14,626 nucleotides of DNA from Deltaproteobacteria bacterium (GCA_026388345.1 JAPLJY010000293.1:1-14626), one strand, 5' to 3'; positions 6,947 to 13,872 are shown, counted from the first letter of the stretch. The notes: generated by a model from the letters alone, not told the origin. Translations and numbers: made by a program.

Positions 6947-7861
6947 TCATGTCCCCTCTCGCGCCTCTTCCTCCACCATTTCCCTCAGGCGTTGTTCCGC
7001 CTGCCGTTTCTTCCGCATGTACCCGTAAATGAAGATCAGCGCCATAACGAACCAGAGCGTCGAGACGCTGGTGATCATCGGGATCCAGGAGACTCGGAGC
7101 TTGAGGTAGAACAGCCACCCCTCCTCCAGATCGGCAATGCTCATCCCTGTCCCCCGCCGGAGCGCCCCCTCCAGATCCCCGCAGCGGGTGTAATCGCGGA
7201 TCAGCCGGTGGAAGGCCTCCCGTCCCACCTTGTTGATGAGAAAGGAGACAAACATGAAGCCCTCCGCATAGGCCAATTCGGCCGGCCCCGCCTCCGCCGG
7301 AAAGGAGAGGGCGAGAACGGGCAGCGGGATCAGCCTGTCCGTCAGGGCGGCCGTCGTCAGGACGGAGATCCGGGAAAAGGTCCACTCCCTGGCCTCGTAG
7401 ATCGCAAGCCCCTCGTTGAGCCAGACTGGAACCCTCACCCCGGCAAGGGCGCGGCCCAATGCGATATGGCTGAATTCATGCGCGAAGACATCAACCACAT
7501 CGATCCGGCTCCCTTTGACCGCCCGCGGCGACCGCAGGACGATCACGTTCTCCTCGGGATAGGCGACCCCCGCGGCCCAGAGGGGGATCCACGTCCCGCC
7601 GGGCTGCGCCTCCCGGAAGGCCTCGATGGTCGGACAGAGGCGGATCTCCGTCCTGCCGGAAAAATCGACGCCGATGTCGGCGATGATCCTCTCCCGGATG
7701 CCGGGCGATTCCCGGTTCAGCTTCGCGGCGATCCCCTCGTCTTCCGCGGCGTGGCGGATGATGAAATGGTCGTTTTCCATCCGCAGATCCATCGCGCCGG
7801 CGTTTGCCGCGGGCATAAAAAAGAGCAGAAACAGAATGATCACCGGGGTGGTTGTCCTCAT
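6947..7861 (-). CDS. secreted, membrane-anchored HEXXH metallopeptidase (peptidase MA-like)
   Basis: From the ATG at 7861 the protein has 304 residues. It opens with a signal peptide (MRTTTPVIILFLLFF, then a probable cleavage after AANA). The zinc motif HEFSH is at 128-132 and the third ligand is probably the Glu of NEGLAIYE at about 150, an arrangement of the gluzincin peptidase MA-like group. Near the C-terminus, around residues 260-280, a hydrophobic helix (TLWFVMALIFIYGYM) is followed by a charged cytoplasmic tail with KKRQAEQRLREMVEEE. This predicts a periplasmic protease domain tethered to the inner membrane. A TTG at 7918 would extend the frame by 19 residues, but the signal peptide fits the ATG. 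The binding site for the ATG is weak (AAAGG about 13 bases away). Substrate is unknown; neighbours give no clue. Confidence 0.85.
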   Translation of the reverse strand: MRTTTPVIILFLLFFMPAANAGAMDLRMENDHFIIRHAAEDEGIAAKLNRESPGIRERIIADIGVDFSGRTEIRLCPTIEAFREAQPGGTWIPLWAAGVAYPEENVIVLRSPRAVKGSRIDVVDVFAHEFSHIALGRALAGVRVPVWLNEGLAIYEAREWTFSRISVLTTAALTDRLIPLPVLALSFPAEAGPAELAYAEGFMFVSFLINKVGREAFHRLIRDYTRCGDLEGALRRGTGMSIADLEEGWLFYLKLRVSWIPMITSVSTLWFVMALIFIYGYMRKKRQAEQRLREMVEEEAREGT

Positions 7862-7991
7862 TTCATGCCAGACGCCTTTCCTTAAGAGGCTGCGGCGAGC
7901 GGAGACCTGCCGCCCCAAAGAAAGTCAAAGATGATATCCTGCGTCCCGACCCCTCCCGGGAGGGATTGCGGCAACGGGGACCGGGCAACGT

Positions 7992-9353
7992 CTACGGCTT
8001 CGGGAAACCCTCGATCGCCCTCAGCGCCCGCTGGATCTCTTCATCGGGAAGTTCATAGGGGATCAGTTTCCCGGAGAGGTACGCGTCGTAGGCCGCCATA
8101 TCGACCATCCCGTGGCCGCTGAAGTTGAAGAGGATCGTCTTTTCCTTCCCCTCCGCCTTCGCACGCCGCGCCTCCGTGACGACCGCGGCGATGGCGTGGT
8201 TGGTCTCCGGGGCGGGGATGAAGCCTTCGGTCCGCGCCCACTGGACGCCCGCCTCGAATGTTGCGATCTGGTCATAGGCCATGGCCTCGATCAGCCCCTC
8301 CCGGAGGAGATGGCTGATGATCGGCGCCATCCCGTGGTAGCGGAGCCCCCCGGCGTGGATCGGCGCGGGCACGTAATCGTGGCCGAGCGTGTACATCGGC
8401 AGAAGCGGCGTCTTCTTCGCCAGATCACCGAAATCGTAGGCAAAAGGCCCTCTCGTCATCGTCGGGCAGGAGGCGGGTTCGGCGCCGACGATCCGCACCT
8501 GTTTCCCGTGGATCTTGTCCCGGACGAACGGAAGCGCAATGCCGGCGAAATTGCTTCCTCCGCCGGCACAGCCGATCACCACATCGGGATAGATCCCGAT
8601 CTTTTCGAACTGCTTCTCCGCCTCCAGACCGATGATCGTCTGGTGCAGCAGGACGTGGTTCAGGACGCTCCCCAGCGAATAACGGGAATTCTCGCGGGAT
8701 ACGGCGTCCTCCACGGCCTCGCTGATCGCGATACCGAGGCTCCCCGGAGAATCGGGGTGCTCGGCCAGAACCTGTCGCCCCGCCTCGGTCCGATCACTGG
8801 GGCTTGGGATGCACTCGGCGCCCCAGGTGTTCATCATCATCCGCCGGTAAGGCTTCTGCTCGTAGCTCACCCGGACCATGAAGACACGCAACTCCAGGTC
8901 GAACATCTTGCAGGCCATCGCCAGGGCGCTCCCCCACTGCCCGGCGCCGGTCTCAGTGGAGAGCCGCTTCACACCGAAGGCCTTGTTGTAGTAGGCCTGC
9001 GGAATGGCGGTGTTCGGCTTATGGGAACCGGCAGGGCTCGATCCTTCATTCTTGTAGTAGATCTTCACGGGGGCATTGAGAAGCTTCTCGAAATTCCGCG
9101 CCCGGCAGAGGGGGCTCGGCCGCCAGATCAAGTATTTATCGAGGACCTCGCCGGGGATGTCGATCCACCGCTCCTGGCTCACCTCCTGCTCGATGAGGTT
9201 CATCGGGAAGATCGGCGCCAGATCCTCCGCCGAGACCGGCTTCCCTGTGCCCGGATGGAGAGGGGGGCTCATGGGTTTGGGCAAATCCGCCTGGATGTTG
9301 TACCATTGCTTCGGGATTTCCTGATCCGTCAGAACTACCTTGGTCTGTTCCAT
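7992..9353 (-). CDS. trpB2: TrpB2-type tryptophan synthase beta chain
   Basis: A PLP enzyme that joins indole and serine to make tryptophan. The long 453-residue form with an N-terminal extension (residues 1-75) marks the TrpB2 branch, which often acts without a TrpA partner. The PLP lysine is K112 in GSHKPNTA; the catalytic Glu is in ETGAGQWG (134-141); the phosphate-binding loop is CAGGGSNF at 262-269; [11 protein letters not shown] and [11 protein letters not shown] are also typical. The ATG at 9353 has AAAGGAG seven bases upstream. Upstream in-frame ATGs back to 9455 lie inside the attenuator and are rejected. No trpA, trpC or other trp gene is in the window. The gene is preceded by a tandem-Trp leader peptide and a terminator, so it should be expressed when charged Trp-tRNA is scarce. 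A 130-bp gap follows with no clear terminator. Confidence 0.96.
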   Translation of the reverse strand: MEQTKVVLTDQEIPKQWYNIQADLPKPMSPPLHPGTGKPVSAEDLAPIFPMNLIEQEVSQERWIDIPGEVLDKYLIWRPSPLCRARNFEKLLNAPVKIYYKNEGSSPAGSHKPNTAIPQAYYNKAFGVKRLSTETGAGQWGSALAMACKMFDLELRVFMVRVSYEQKPYRRMMMNTWGAECIPSPSDRTEAGRQVLAEHPDSPGSLGIAISEAVEDAVSRENSRYSLGSVLNHVLLHQTIIGLEAEKQFEKIGIYPDVVIGCAGGGSNFAGIALPFVRDKIHGKQVRIVGAEPASCPTMTRGPFAYDFGDLAKKTPLLPMYTLGHDYVPAPIHAGGLRYHGMAPIISHLLREGLIEAMAYDQIATFEAGVQWARTEGFIPAPETNHAIAAVVTEARRAKAEGKEKTILFNFSGHGMVDMAAYDAYLSGKLIPYELPDEEIQRALRAIEGFPKP

Positions 9354-9380
9354 AATCCGTCTCCTTTTGATATAGTTAAT

Positions 9381-9412
9381 AAACAAAAAGCCATGGGAAC
9401 TTCCCATGGCTT
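9381..9412 (-). terminator. intrinsic terminator (attenuator stem) just before trpB2
   Basis: Perfect inverted repeat with 12-nt arms AAGCCATGGGAA/TTCCCATGGCTT around a single central base (9400). On the minus strand it runs into TTTTTGTTTATT. Transcripts stopping here would end about 30 bases before the trpB2 start. This position, between leader and ribosome binding site, is that of an attenuator and not of an end-of-gene terminator. Confidence 0.88.
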
Positions 9413-9504
9413 CATGTACTTTCGTTAGAGACATGGGAGGGTTCGCCCTGCCCACGGCTCATTTACTTAAAAGAGCTAATGCGGGCAGACTTTCGAGGTC
9501 TGCC
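9388..9504 (-). promoter_or_regulatory. tryptophan attenuator: chain of alternative hairpins
   Basis: Minus-strand helices, in order of transcription. 1:2 is GGCAGAC (9504-9498) with GTCTGCC (9490-9484), starting just past the Trp codons. 2:3 is CTGCCCGC (9488-9481) with GTGGGCAG (9455-9448), plus an inner GCTC/GAGC. 3:4 is GGGCAGGG (9453-9446) with CCCTCCC (9441-9435), with a CGAA loop. 4:5 is TCCCATG (9438-9432) with CATGGGA (9408-9402). 5:6 is the terminator. Each overlaps the next, so alternate ones can form together. A ribosome stalled at Trp codons blocks segment 1, allowing 2:3 and 4:5 and so readthrough; with Trp available, 1:2 or a ribosome at the stop codon blocks 2:3, allowing 3:4 and the terminator. 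The pairings are read from sequence; the mechanism is inferred by analogy with trp leaders. Confidence 0.75.
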
Positions 9505-9559
9505 GCCACCAGAACAACGATATGATTCTTAAACCCTTTTTCACAGCTTCCACCCCCAT
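9476..9559 (-). CDS. trpL: Trp leader peptide (TrpL-like)
   Basis: A 27-codon frame from an ATG at 9559 to TAG, basic in the middle and with two adjacent Trp codons (9511-9506) in SLFWWRQTSK. Trp is rare, so a tandem pair placed directly in front of the first hairpin of an attenuator is strong evidence for a leader peptide. The peptide itself needs no function; the rate at which ribosomes cross the Trp codons is the signal. An alternative start is the GTG at 9544, after GGGGGTGG, giving 22 residues starting MKKGL; this is as likely as the ATG, especially if transcription begins near 9568. The stop codon lies just past hairpin segment 2, so a terminating ribosome would cover that segment. Confidence 0.82.
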   Translation of the reverse strand: MGVEAVKKGLRIISLFWWRQTSKVCPH

Positions 9560-9574
9560 TGTCTTATGGCCTTC

Positions 9575-9603
9575 CCGTAACACAGGGGAAAATCGGATGT
9601 CAA
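9575..9603 (-). promoter_or_regulatory. candidate promoter for the trpL-trpB2 unit
   Basis: A perfect minus-strand TTGACA (9603-9598) begins 9 bases past the stop codon of the GpsA-like gene. With a 17-bp spacer the -10 would be TTACGG (9580-9575), which is weak; TGTTAC with a 15-bp spacer is an alternative. A promoter is needed somewhere here for the attenuator to work, unless transcription comes through from the upstream operon. Confidence 0.45.
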
Positions 9604-9611
9604 GCATTTAT

Positions 9612-10832
9612 TCATGGATTGGCGAGGAGGCCCCGGTGACGCCGGTACCACAGGTTCGGGAAGAGGCGGTAGAGGAGCCTTGATACGGGCCCGATGTATT
9701 CCCTTGCCCGGCGGTCGAACTGCGTCGCCTGGAGAATCTGCTCCCGGATCTCCTCGCGGCTCGGCGCTTCGTTGAAGATTTTGTAGGCGCAGTGGAAGAT
9801 CGGGCTGTACATGTTCCGTTTTTCCAGGAATTTGTGAACGTTCAAGATGGTGTTCGGCCCCTCCGGCTTCCCGTCGATCTTCTGGAGGACCTTGAGATGG
9901 GTCTCGACGGAATTGCCGGTGAACAGCTCATAGAAGAAACGGCCGTAGCGGTGGTTCTTGCTCGCATCCGAGGAGAGGGTCACGTACATGTCGCCCACGC
10001 CGGCCTGGCTCTGGAAGGCCTGAAAGCTCCCGCCGAGGATACGGGAGACCGACCGGACCTCCACCCCGGCGCGCGAAAAAAGAGTCCCGGGGATCGAATC
10101 GCCGAGTTCCAGGCAGTCCGCCAACCCCTTGACGTTGGCCACGATGTTCTTCAGGGCGCCGCAGGCCTCCACCCCAACGGCGTCAAAGTTGTAGTAGGAG
10201 GAGAGCTCCCGCCGGTTGGCGTCGATGAATTCCCTCCGGACGATCCCGCAGATGCGCTTCGGTCCCGCCACGGTAAGGCAGACAGGGTTTCCCAGGGCGA
10301 CATCGATATCGAAAAACGGCCCACCGATGGAGACGATGTCGTATCTGTCCTTCCATTTCAGGAAATGGTTCCGGATCAGCTGGGAAGGGGTAATGAGCTG
10401 GCGGGTCGTCTCTACCGCGGTGAGCCCCTTGATCGCCGAGATGAAACAGGTGTGCGTGCCCTTGCGCCGGAGGATCGGTTCGATCCGATTCAGGATCTCC
10501 GGAAGCCGGTCCATCGTGACGGAAAGAAAAATGAAATCATTCTCTTCGACGACCCTCTCCAGGTCGTTCGTCGCGTAAACCTGCGGGGAGAGGCGCGGAA
10601 CCTTGTCCATCCCTCCGAGGCGCCGCGCAAGGTCCTCCGTCAGATGCCGCGGGTTCAGGTGCTCCCGGTTGATCGCCTTGCAGACGTCAACGTCGTGGTA
10701 ATAAACAATGACCTTCTTGTTTTCCCGACCGAACTTATAGGCAAAGGCCGTCCCTAGCCGTCCCGGTCCGATAATGGCGATCCGGTCCGTTTCGAGAGGC
10801 AGACTCAACGGATTCCGCAGCATGGGGTTCAA
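9612..10832 (-). CDS. divergent GpsA-like NAD(P)-dependent glycerol-3-phosphate dehydrogenase family protein
   Basis: A two-domain dehydrogenase of 406 residues, about 70 longer than typical GpsA. The Rossmann loop is IAIIGPGRLGTA (18-29). Family landmarks follow in order: FISAIKG with Lys135, IGGPFFDIDVA (169-179) corresponding to the GPSFA region, ALKN with Lys228 at the expected catalytic position, and GVGDMYVT (278-285) matching GLGD.xxT of GpsA. The sequence between landmarks is divergent, so the substrate may not be glycerol 3-phosphate. The TTG at 10832 overlaps the stop of the acyl-CoA dehydrogenase gene (TTGA) and has GAGGTGA seven bases upstream; an ATG at 10823 would remove three residues. 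It is the last gene of the XRE-cupin/acyl-CoA dehydrogenase operon; a link to glycerolipid synthesis or redox balance is possible but not shown. Confidence 0.82.
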   Translation of the reverse strand: MNPMLRNPLSLPLETDRIAIIGPGRLGTAFAYKFGRENKKVIVYYHDVDVCKAINREHLNPRHLTEDLARRLGGMDKVPRLSPQVYATNDLERVVEENDFIFLSVTMDRLPEILNRIEPILRRKGTHTCFISAIKGLTAVETTRQLITPSQLIRNHFLKWKDRYDIVSIGGPFFDIDVALGNPVCLTVAGPKRICGIVRREFIDANRRELSSYYNFDAVGVEACGALKNIVANVKGLADCLELGDSIPGTLFSRAGVEVRSVSRILGGSFQAFQSQAGVGDMYVTLSSDASKNHRYGRFFYELFTGNSVETHLKVLQKIDGKPEGPNTILNVHKFLEKRNMYSPIFHCAYKIFNEAPSREEIREQILQATQFDRRAREYIGPVSRLLYRLFPNLWYRRHRGLLANP

Positions 10833-11968
10833 CTCTGCATCACCTCGCGGGCAATGACGATCCGCTGCACCTCGGAGGTCCCTTCATAGATCGTAGTGAC
10901 CCGGGCGTCCCGGTAGAGCCGCTCCACCTTGTACTCCTTCATGTATCCGTAGCCGCCGTGAATCTGGACGGCCCGGTAGGCCGCACGGTTCGCCATTTCG
11001 GAGGAGATGAGTTTCGCCATCGACGCCTCCTTCGTAAAGGGGAGCCCCTGATCCTTCCGGTCGGCCGCGTAAAGGGTGAGCCAACCGGCTGCCTCGATCT
11101 CCGCAGCGGTATCGGCAATCATCCACTGGATCGCCTGGAAGGAACCGATGTTCTTCCCGAACTGCTTGCGCGTCTTCGCATACTGGATCGTCTCATAGAG
11201 GCAGGCCCGGGCGATTCCGAGGGATTGGGAGGCGATTCCGATCCGGCCGCTGTCGAGGGCGACCATCGCGGTCGTGAAGCCGGCGCCCTCCCTGCCCAGC
11301 ATGTTCTCCTTCGGGATCCGGCATTCGTCGAAGAGAAGCTCGACGGTGTCGGAGGCGCGAAGCCCCATCTTCTCCTCGCGGCGGCCGATCCGGAATCCCG
11401 GCGTCCCCTTCGTCAGCAGGAAGGCGGAGAGCCCCCGGTGGGCCTTCTCCTTTCCGGTCCGAGTAATCAGGACGACCACGTCGGCATAGCTGCCGTTCGT
11501 GATGAAAATCTTGGAGCCGTTGACCAGGTAGTGGTCCCCCCGCTCCTCGGCACGTGTCGTCATGCTTCCGGGGTCGGACCCGGCCTCCGGCTCCGTGACG
11601 GCGAAGGCGCCCAACATCTCCCCCTGGGCAAGCGGCACCAGGTAGCGGCGCTTCTGCTCTTCGCTCCCGAACTTGAGGATCGGATCGGAGGAGAGGTTCG
11701 TCACCGACATCGTCACCGCTGTGGAGGCGCAGGCGTAGGCGATCTCCTGGAGGGCAAGGGAATAGCTCACCGCCCCGGCCCCGGCGCCGCCGTATTCGGC
11801 GGGGATCATCATCCCCATGAGCCCGAGGCCGCTCATCTTTTTGATCGCCGCCTCCGGGAAGGTCTCTTCCCGGTCCCATTTTCCGGCGAAAGGCTCCAAC
11901 TCTTTGTTCGCGAAGTCCCGGGCCATCAGCCGGATCATCTCCTGTTCCTGGGTCAGTTGAAAAGACAT
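10829..11968 (-). CDS. acyl-CoA dehydrogenase (short/branched-chain type)
   Basis: A soluble FAD flavoprotein that introduces the alpha-beta double bond in acyl-CoA, passing electrons to ETF. Its 379 residues are normal. The N-terminal helical domain is followed by AFAVTEPEAGSD (121-132, FAD/substrate loop), FITNGSYAD, and the C-terminal domain with GIASQSLGIARA, RKQFGKNIGSFQAIQ and QIHGGYGYMKEY. The catalytic base is Glu362 in YEGTSEVQ, the position used by short- and medium-chain and glutaryl-CoA-like enzymes. I cannot assign chain length by eye. The ATG at 11968 has GAGGAGG five bases upstream and lies 10 bases after the XRE-cupin gene, so the two are co-transcribed. The 3' end overlaps the GpsA-like gene. 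Confidence 0.96.
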   Translation of the reverse strand: MSFQLTQEQEMIRLMARDFANKELEPFAGKWDREETFPEAAIKKMSGLGLMGMMIPAEYGGAGAGAVSYSLALQEIAYACASTAVTMSVTNLSSDPILKFGSEEQKRRYLVPLAQGEMLGAFAVTEPEAGSDPGSMTTRAEERGDHYLVNGSKIFITNGSYADVVVLITRTGKEKAHRGLSAFLLTKGTPGFRIGRREEKMGLRASDTVELLFDECRIPKENMLGREGAGFTTAMVALDSGRIGIASQSLGIARACLYETIQYAKTRKQFGKNIGSFQAIQWMIADTAAEIEAAGWLTLYAADRKDQGLPFTKEASMAKLISSEMANRAAYRAVQIHGGYGYMKEYKVERLYRDARVTTIYEGTSEVQRIVIAREVMQS

Positions 11969-11978
11969 CGCATCCTCC

Positions 11979-12530
11979 TCAGGGCACGTAGACGATGACC
12001 AGCAGTTCGGCGATCTCCGGACTGGGATTGCTCAGCTTGTGATGGAGGGCGGAATTGAAATGGAGACTCTCCCCCCTGGCCAATTTCGAGACGTTCTCGC
12101 CGACCTGAAGGGTGATCCCCCCCTTGAGGACGAAGACGAACTCCTCTCCCTCGTGGTGATACTCGACCCCCTTGTGTTCAGTGAGGGGTTCGATCGTGAC
12201 CAGGTAGCCCCGCAGGTGCTTGTCCGGCCCCGGTTTGCTGAGCGGGGTGTAGGCATAGGAATCGACCCGTTTCTTGTGACTTTTGGAGCGACGCTTTGTC
12301 GCCAGGACATCCTCCTGCGTCTCCAGTTCGTCCATGTTCAGTTTCAGGACACGGCTGAGCTGTAGAACGAGAGACACCGGCGGCACGGTCCGATCCTCTT
12401 CAACCCCGGCAAGGATCTCCCGCAGATACCCCGTTTCCAGGGCAAGGTCCTCGACGCTCATCCCCATCTTCTCCCGGCCGGCCTTCATCCGCTGGCCGAG
12501 GGAGGTCTTCTCACTTTTCTTTTTAACCAT
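11979..12530 (-). CDS. XRE-family regulator with C-terminal cupin domain
   Basis: A 183-residue transcription factor. After a Lys-rich start, the helix-turn-helix spans about residues 10-66 (LGQRMKAGREKMGMSVEDLA, then TGYLREILAGVEEDRTVPP). A basic linker (KRRSKSHKKR) leads to a cupin_2 beta-barrel at about 105-180: motif 1 EYHHEGEEFVFVLKG (123-137), motif 2 ARGESLHFNSALHHKLSN (151-168). In such proteins the cupin is a ligand-sensing domain. The ATG at 12530 has AAGGAGG six bases upstream; the reading frame extends to 12632 but without a better site. It is the first gene of an operon with acyl-CoA dehydrogenase and the GpsA-like gene, so it most likely regulates that operon, perhaps binding the direct repeats just upstream. 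The ligand is unknown. Confidence 0.93.
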   Translation of the reverse strand: MVKKKSEKTSLGQRMKAGREKMGMSVEDLALETGYLREILAGVEEDRTVPPVSLVLQLSRVLKLNMDELETQEDVLATKRRSKSHKKRVDSYAYTPLSKPGPDKHLRGYLVTIEPLTEHKGVEYHHEGEEFVFVLKGGITLQVGENVSKLARGESLHFNSALHHKLSNPSPEIAELLVIVYVP

Positions 12531-12561
12531 TGGTCGCCTCCTTGATTTCCTTCGCAGGACT

Positions 12562-12579
12562 GCCGACACAAGCCGACAC
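12562..12579. promoter_or_regulatory. tandem 8-bp direct repeat, possible operator for the XRE-cupin operon
   Basis: GCCGACAC occurs twice, at 12562-12569 and 12572-12579, with a 10-bp period, one helical turn. It lies 32-49 bp upstream of the XRE-cupin start codon. Repeats at this spacing often bind a dimeric regulator on one DNA face, but XRE proteins more often use inverted repeats, so this is a guess. Confidence 0.3.
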
Positions 12580-12680
12580 CGGCGATCAAGCCGGCCGCCG
12601 GAACGGATAGGAAGGCGAAAACGCGCCCCCAAGCCGTTTCCGCCTTTTCACTTAAGAACCGGTAAAAAATCTCTTTTGCA

Positions 12681-12801
12681 GGCTGTTCAAAAATGCCCAG
12701 ATGCAAGGCCCCCGAAATCCTGAGCCGTGAGGCGTACTTTCTTGTACGTTGAACGGCGAAGGATGAGGGAAACGCAACAGATGGGCGTTTTGGAAGCAGC
12801 C
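12681..12801. repeat. 121-bp foldback (MITE-like palindromic) element
   Basis: The left arm (12681-12737) and right arm (12744-12801) are imperfect inverted copies around TTTCTT. Ends are GGCTGTTCAAAAATGCCCA and, reading the other strand, GGCTGCTTCCAAAACGCCCA. The centre is CGTAC/GTACG, flanked by CCGT/ACGG and ATCCT/AGGAT. No open reading frame of its own is convincing. It lies in the 553-bp gap between the XRE-cupin gene and the acyl-CoA synthetase, and its right end runs directly into copy 2 of the twin-hairpin repeat. Confidence 0.75.
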
Positions 12802-12902
12802 CGCCCATAGGGCGGGGCTTCCCGGCAAGGAAGCCATCTGTTTTTCATTGCGCCCCTTATCCTCGCCCACAAGGCGGGGATTGCGGGATGCGCTCCCGGT
12901 CA
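12793..12902. repeat. twin-hairpin dispersed repeat, copy 2
   Basis: The second copy of the 110-bp unit at 5111-5220, same orientation, no gaps. Most differences are in hairpin loops and in the T-rich stretch near 12841-12849. The first bases differ (AGCCC instead of TCCCC) because the foldback element ends here, so the true left edge of the repeat may be nearer 12799. It ends 18 bp before the acyl-CoA synthetase promoter. Confidence 0.85.
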
Positions 12903-12920
12903 ACAGCCTCAAAAAGGTCT

Positions 12921-12949
12921 TTGACACGGAACGGACTACAACCTATACT
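12921..12949 (+). promoter_or_regulatory. strong sigma-70-type promoter for the acyl-CoA synthetase
   Basis: TTGACA (12921-12926), a 17-bp spacer and TATACT (12944-12949): a perfect -35, near-perfect -10 and ideal spacing, the best promoter in the window. Transcription would start near 12956, giving a leader of about 128 nt that contains the hairpin at 13038-13058. Confidence 0.75.
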
Positions 12950-13037
12950 AACCGCGCCTTTTTGTAAAGCCCTGGGGCAGAATCGTCTGCGGCCGCCGAC
13001 CGGCGCCTTCCGCGACCCCTCCCGGGAAGGCGTTCCA

Positions 13038-13058
13038 CCAGCCCATAACATGGGCTGG
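13038..13058 (+). other. perfect 9-bp hairpin in the acyl-CoA synthetase leader
   Basis: CCAGCCCAT and ATGGGCTGG flank a 3-nt AAC loop. It lies about 25 bases before the start codon of the acyl-CoA synthetase. No T-run follows, so it is not an intrinsic terminator. It could be an RNA stability or translation element, a regulator site in DNA, or part of another small palindromic repeat. Confidence 0.45.
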
Positions 13059-13083
13059 CATCCCAATCAGGCAGGAGACGATT

Positions 13084-13872
13084 ATGACCGAGTTTCATGT
13101 GGCAACCGCACTCTTCGAGCGCATCGGCAAATACGGCAACCGCACCGCCATCCGGTACCGACCAAACGACGTCTGGCAGGAAATCTCATGGAATGGCCTC
13201 GGCGAGCAGGTCCGGGCGGCGGCCAAGGGGCTGCTGGCGATGGGTGTCAAAGAAGGCGAAATGGTCAGCATCTTTTCCCAGAACTGCCCGGAGTGGATTG
13301 TCGCCGACTACGCGATCCTCTGCCTCCGGGGCGTTTCCGTCCCGATCTATGCCACCAACACGCCGAAGCAGGCCGAATACGTCGTGGATGAAGCGGAAAT
13401 CGGCATCGTCTTCGCCGGAGCCCAGGAGCAGTATGACCATATCCGCGCCATGCACGGCGGCTCCCCCAAACTCAAAAGGATCATCGTCTTCAACGAGGGG
13501 GTAAACCTTGCCGGTGCGGCAAACGCCGTCTATTTCAAGGATTTTCTGGAAGAAGGCCGGCGGGCCGGCGGGGATGCCGAGATCGACGAGAGACTCAAGC
13601 GTGCTTCCATGGATGATCTGGCGACCCTGATCTATACCTCGGGAACGACCGGGGAACCCAAGGGGGTCATGCTCCACCATTCCACCTTCTACCACTCCTT
13701 CCTCGCCCACAAAAAGCGCCTGGAGGTCAGCGACCGGGATGTCTCCATGTGTTTCCTTCCGCTATCCCACATCTTCGAGAGGGCGTGGACCCACTTCGCG
13801 CTGAGCCAGGGGATGGTCGTCAACGTCTGCGACAATACCGCCAAGATCGTCGAATACATGCGCCGCGCGTGA
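13084..13872 (+). CDS. long-chain acyl-CoA synthetase, N-terminal fragment (broken gene)
   Basis: The N-terminal 262 residues of an AMP-forming long-chain fatty acyl-CoA ligase, which activates fatty acids by adenylation and then thioesterifies them to CoA. The ATP/AMP-binding P-loop YTSGTTGEPKG is at 184-194, preceded by QNCPEW and PIYATNTPKQAEY, and followed by LPLSHIFER. The start at 13084 has AGGAG six bases upstream. The frame ends with EYMRRA at a TGA, where full-length relatives continue (EYLREVRPT...VPRxYEK). That conserved stretch of roughly 30 residues is missing from the DNA, and the reading frame changes by one base, so an internal deletion is more likely than a simple point frameshift. 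The fragment alone lacks the YGLTET and C-terminal lid motifs and should be inactive. Confidence 0.9.
   Translation: MTEFHVATALFERIGKYGNRTAIRYRPNDVWQEISWNGLGEQVRAAAKGLLAMGVKEGEMVSIFSQNCPEWIVADYAILCLRGVSVPIYATNTPKQAEYVVDEAEIGIVFAGAQEQYDHIRAMHGGSPKLKRIIVFNEGVNLAGAANAVYFKDFLEEGRRAGGDAEIDERLKRASMDDLATLIYTSGTTGEPKGVMLHHSTFYHSFLAHKKRLEVSDRDVSMCFLPLSHIFERAWTHFALSQGMVVNVCDNTAKIVEYMRRA

Noticed and set aside
6843..7385. 180-codon minus-strand frame before the menA-like gene
   Set aside because: Out-of-frame shadow of the peptidase gene, rich in Gly/Arg/Pro, no domain.
7951..7964. CCCTCCC/GGGAGGG palindrome as trpB2 terminator
   Set aside because: Contiguous palindrome without a proper loop and without a T-run on either strand.
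8112..9428. Long plus-strand reading frame (438 codons) opposite trpB2
   Set aside because: Antisense shadow of a clear GC-rich gene; no family pattern in the translation. The same applies to long plus-strand frames at 2249-3283 and 10958-11998.
9354..9455. N-terminal extension of trpB2 from upstream in-frame ATGs
   Set aside because: It would be encoded by the terminator and antiterminator segments; the ATG at 9353 has an excellent ribosome binding site.
9388..9600. T-box riboswitch for Trp
   Set aside because: No T-box consensus (AGGGTGG.ACCGCG-like) and no specifier-loop layout; the tandem Trp codons in a leader frame explain the structure better.
12687..12927. Short minus-strand frames across the foldback element and repeat copy 2
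   Set aside because: They only translate repeat DNA; no start with a good binding site and no conserved domain.
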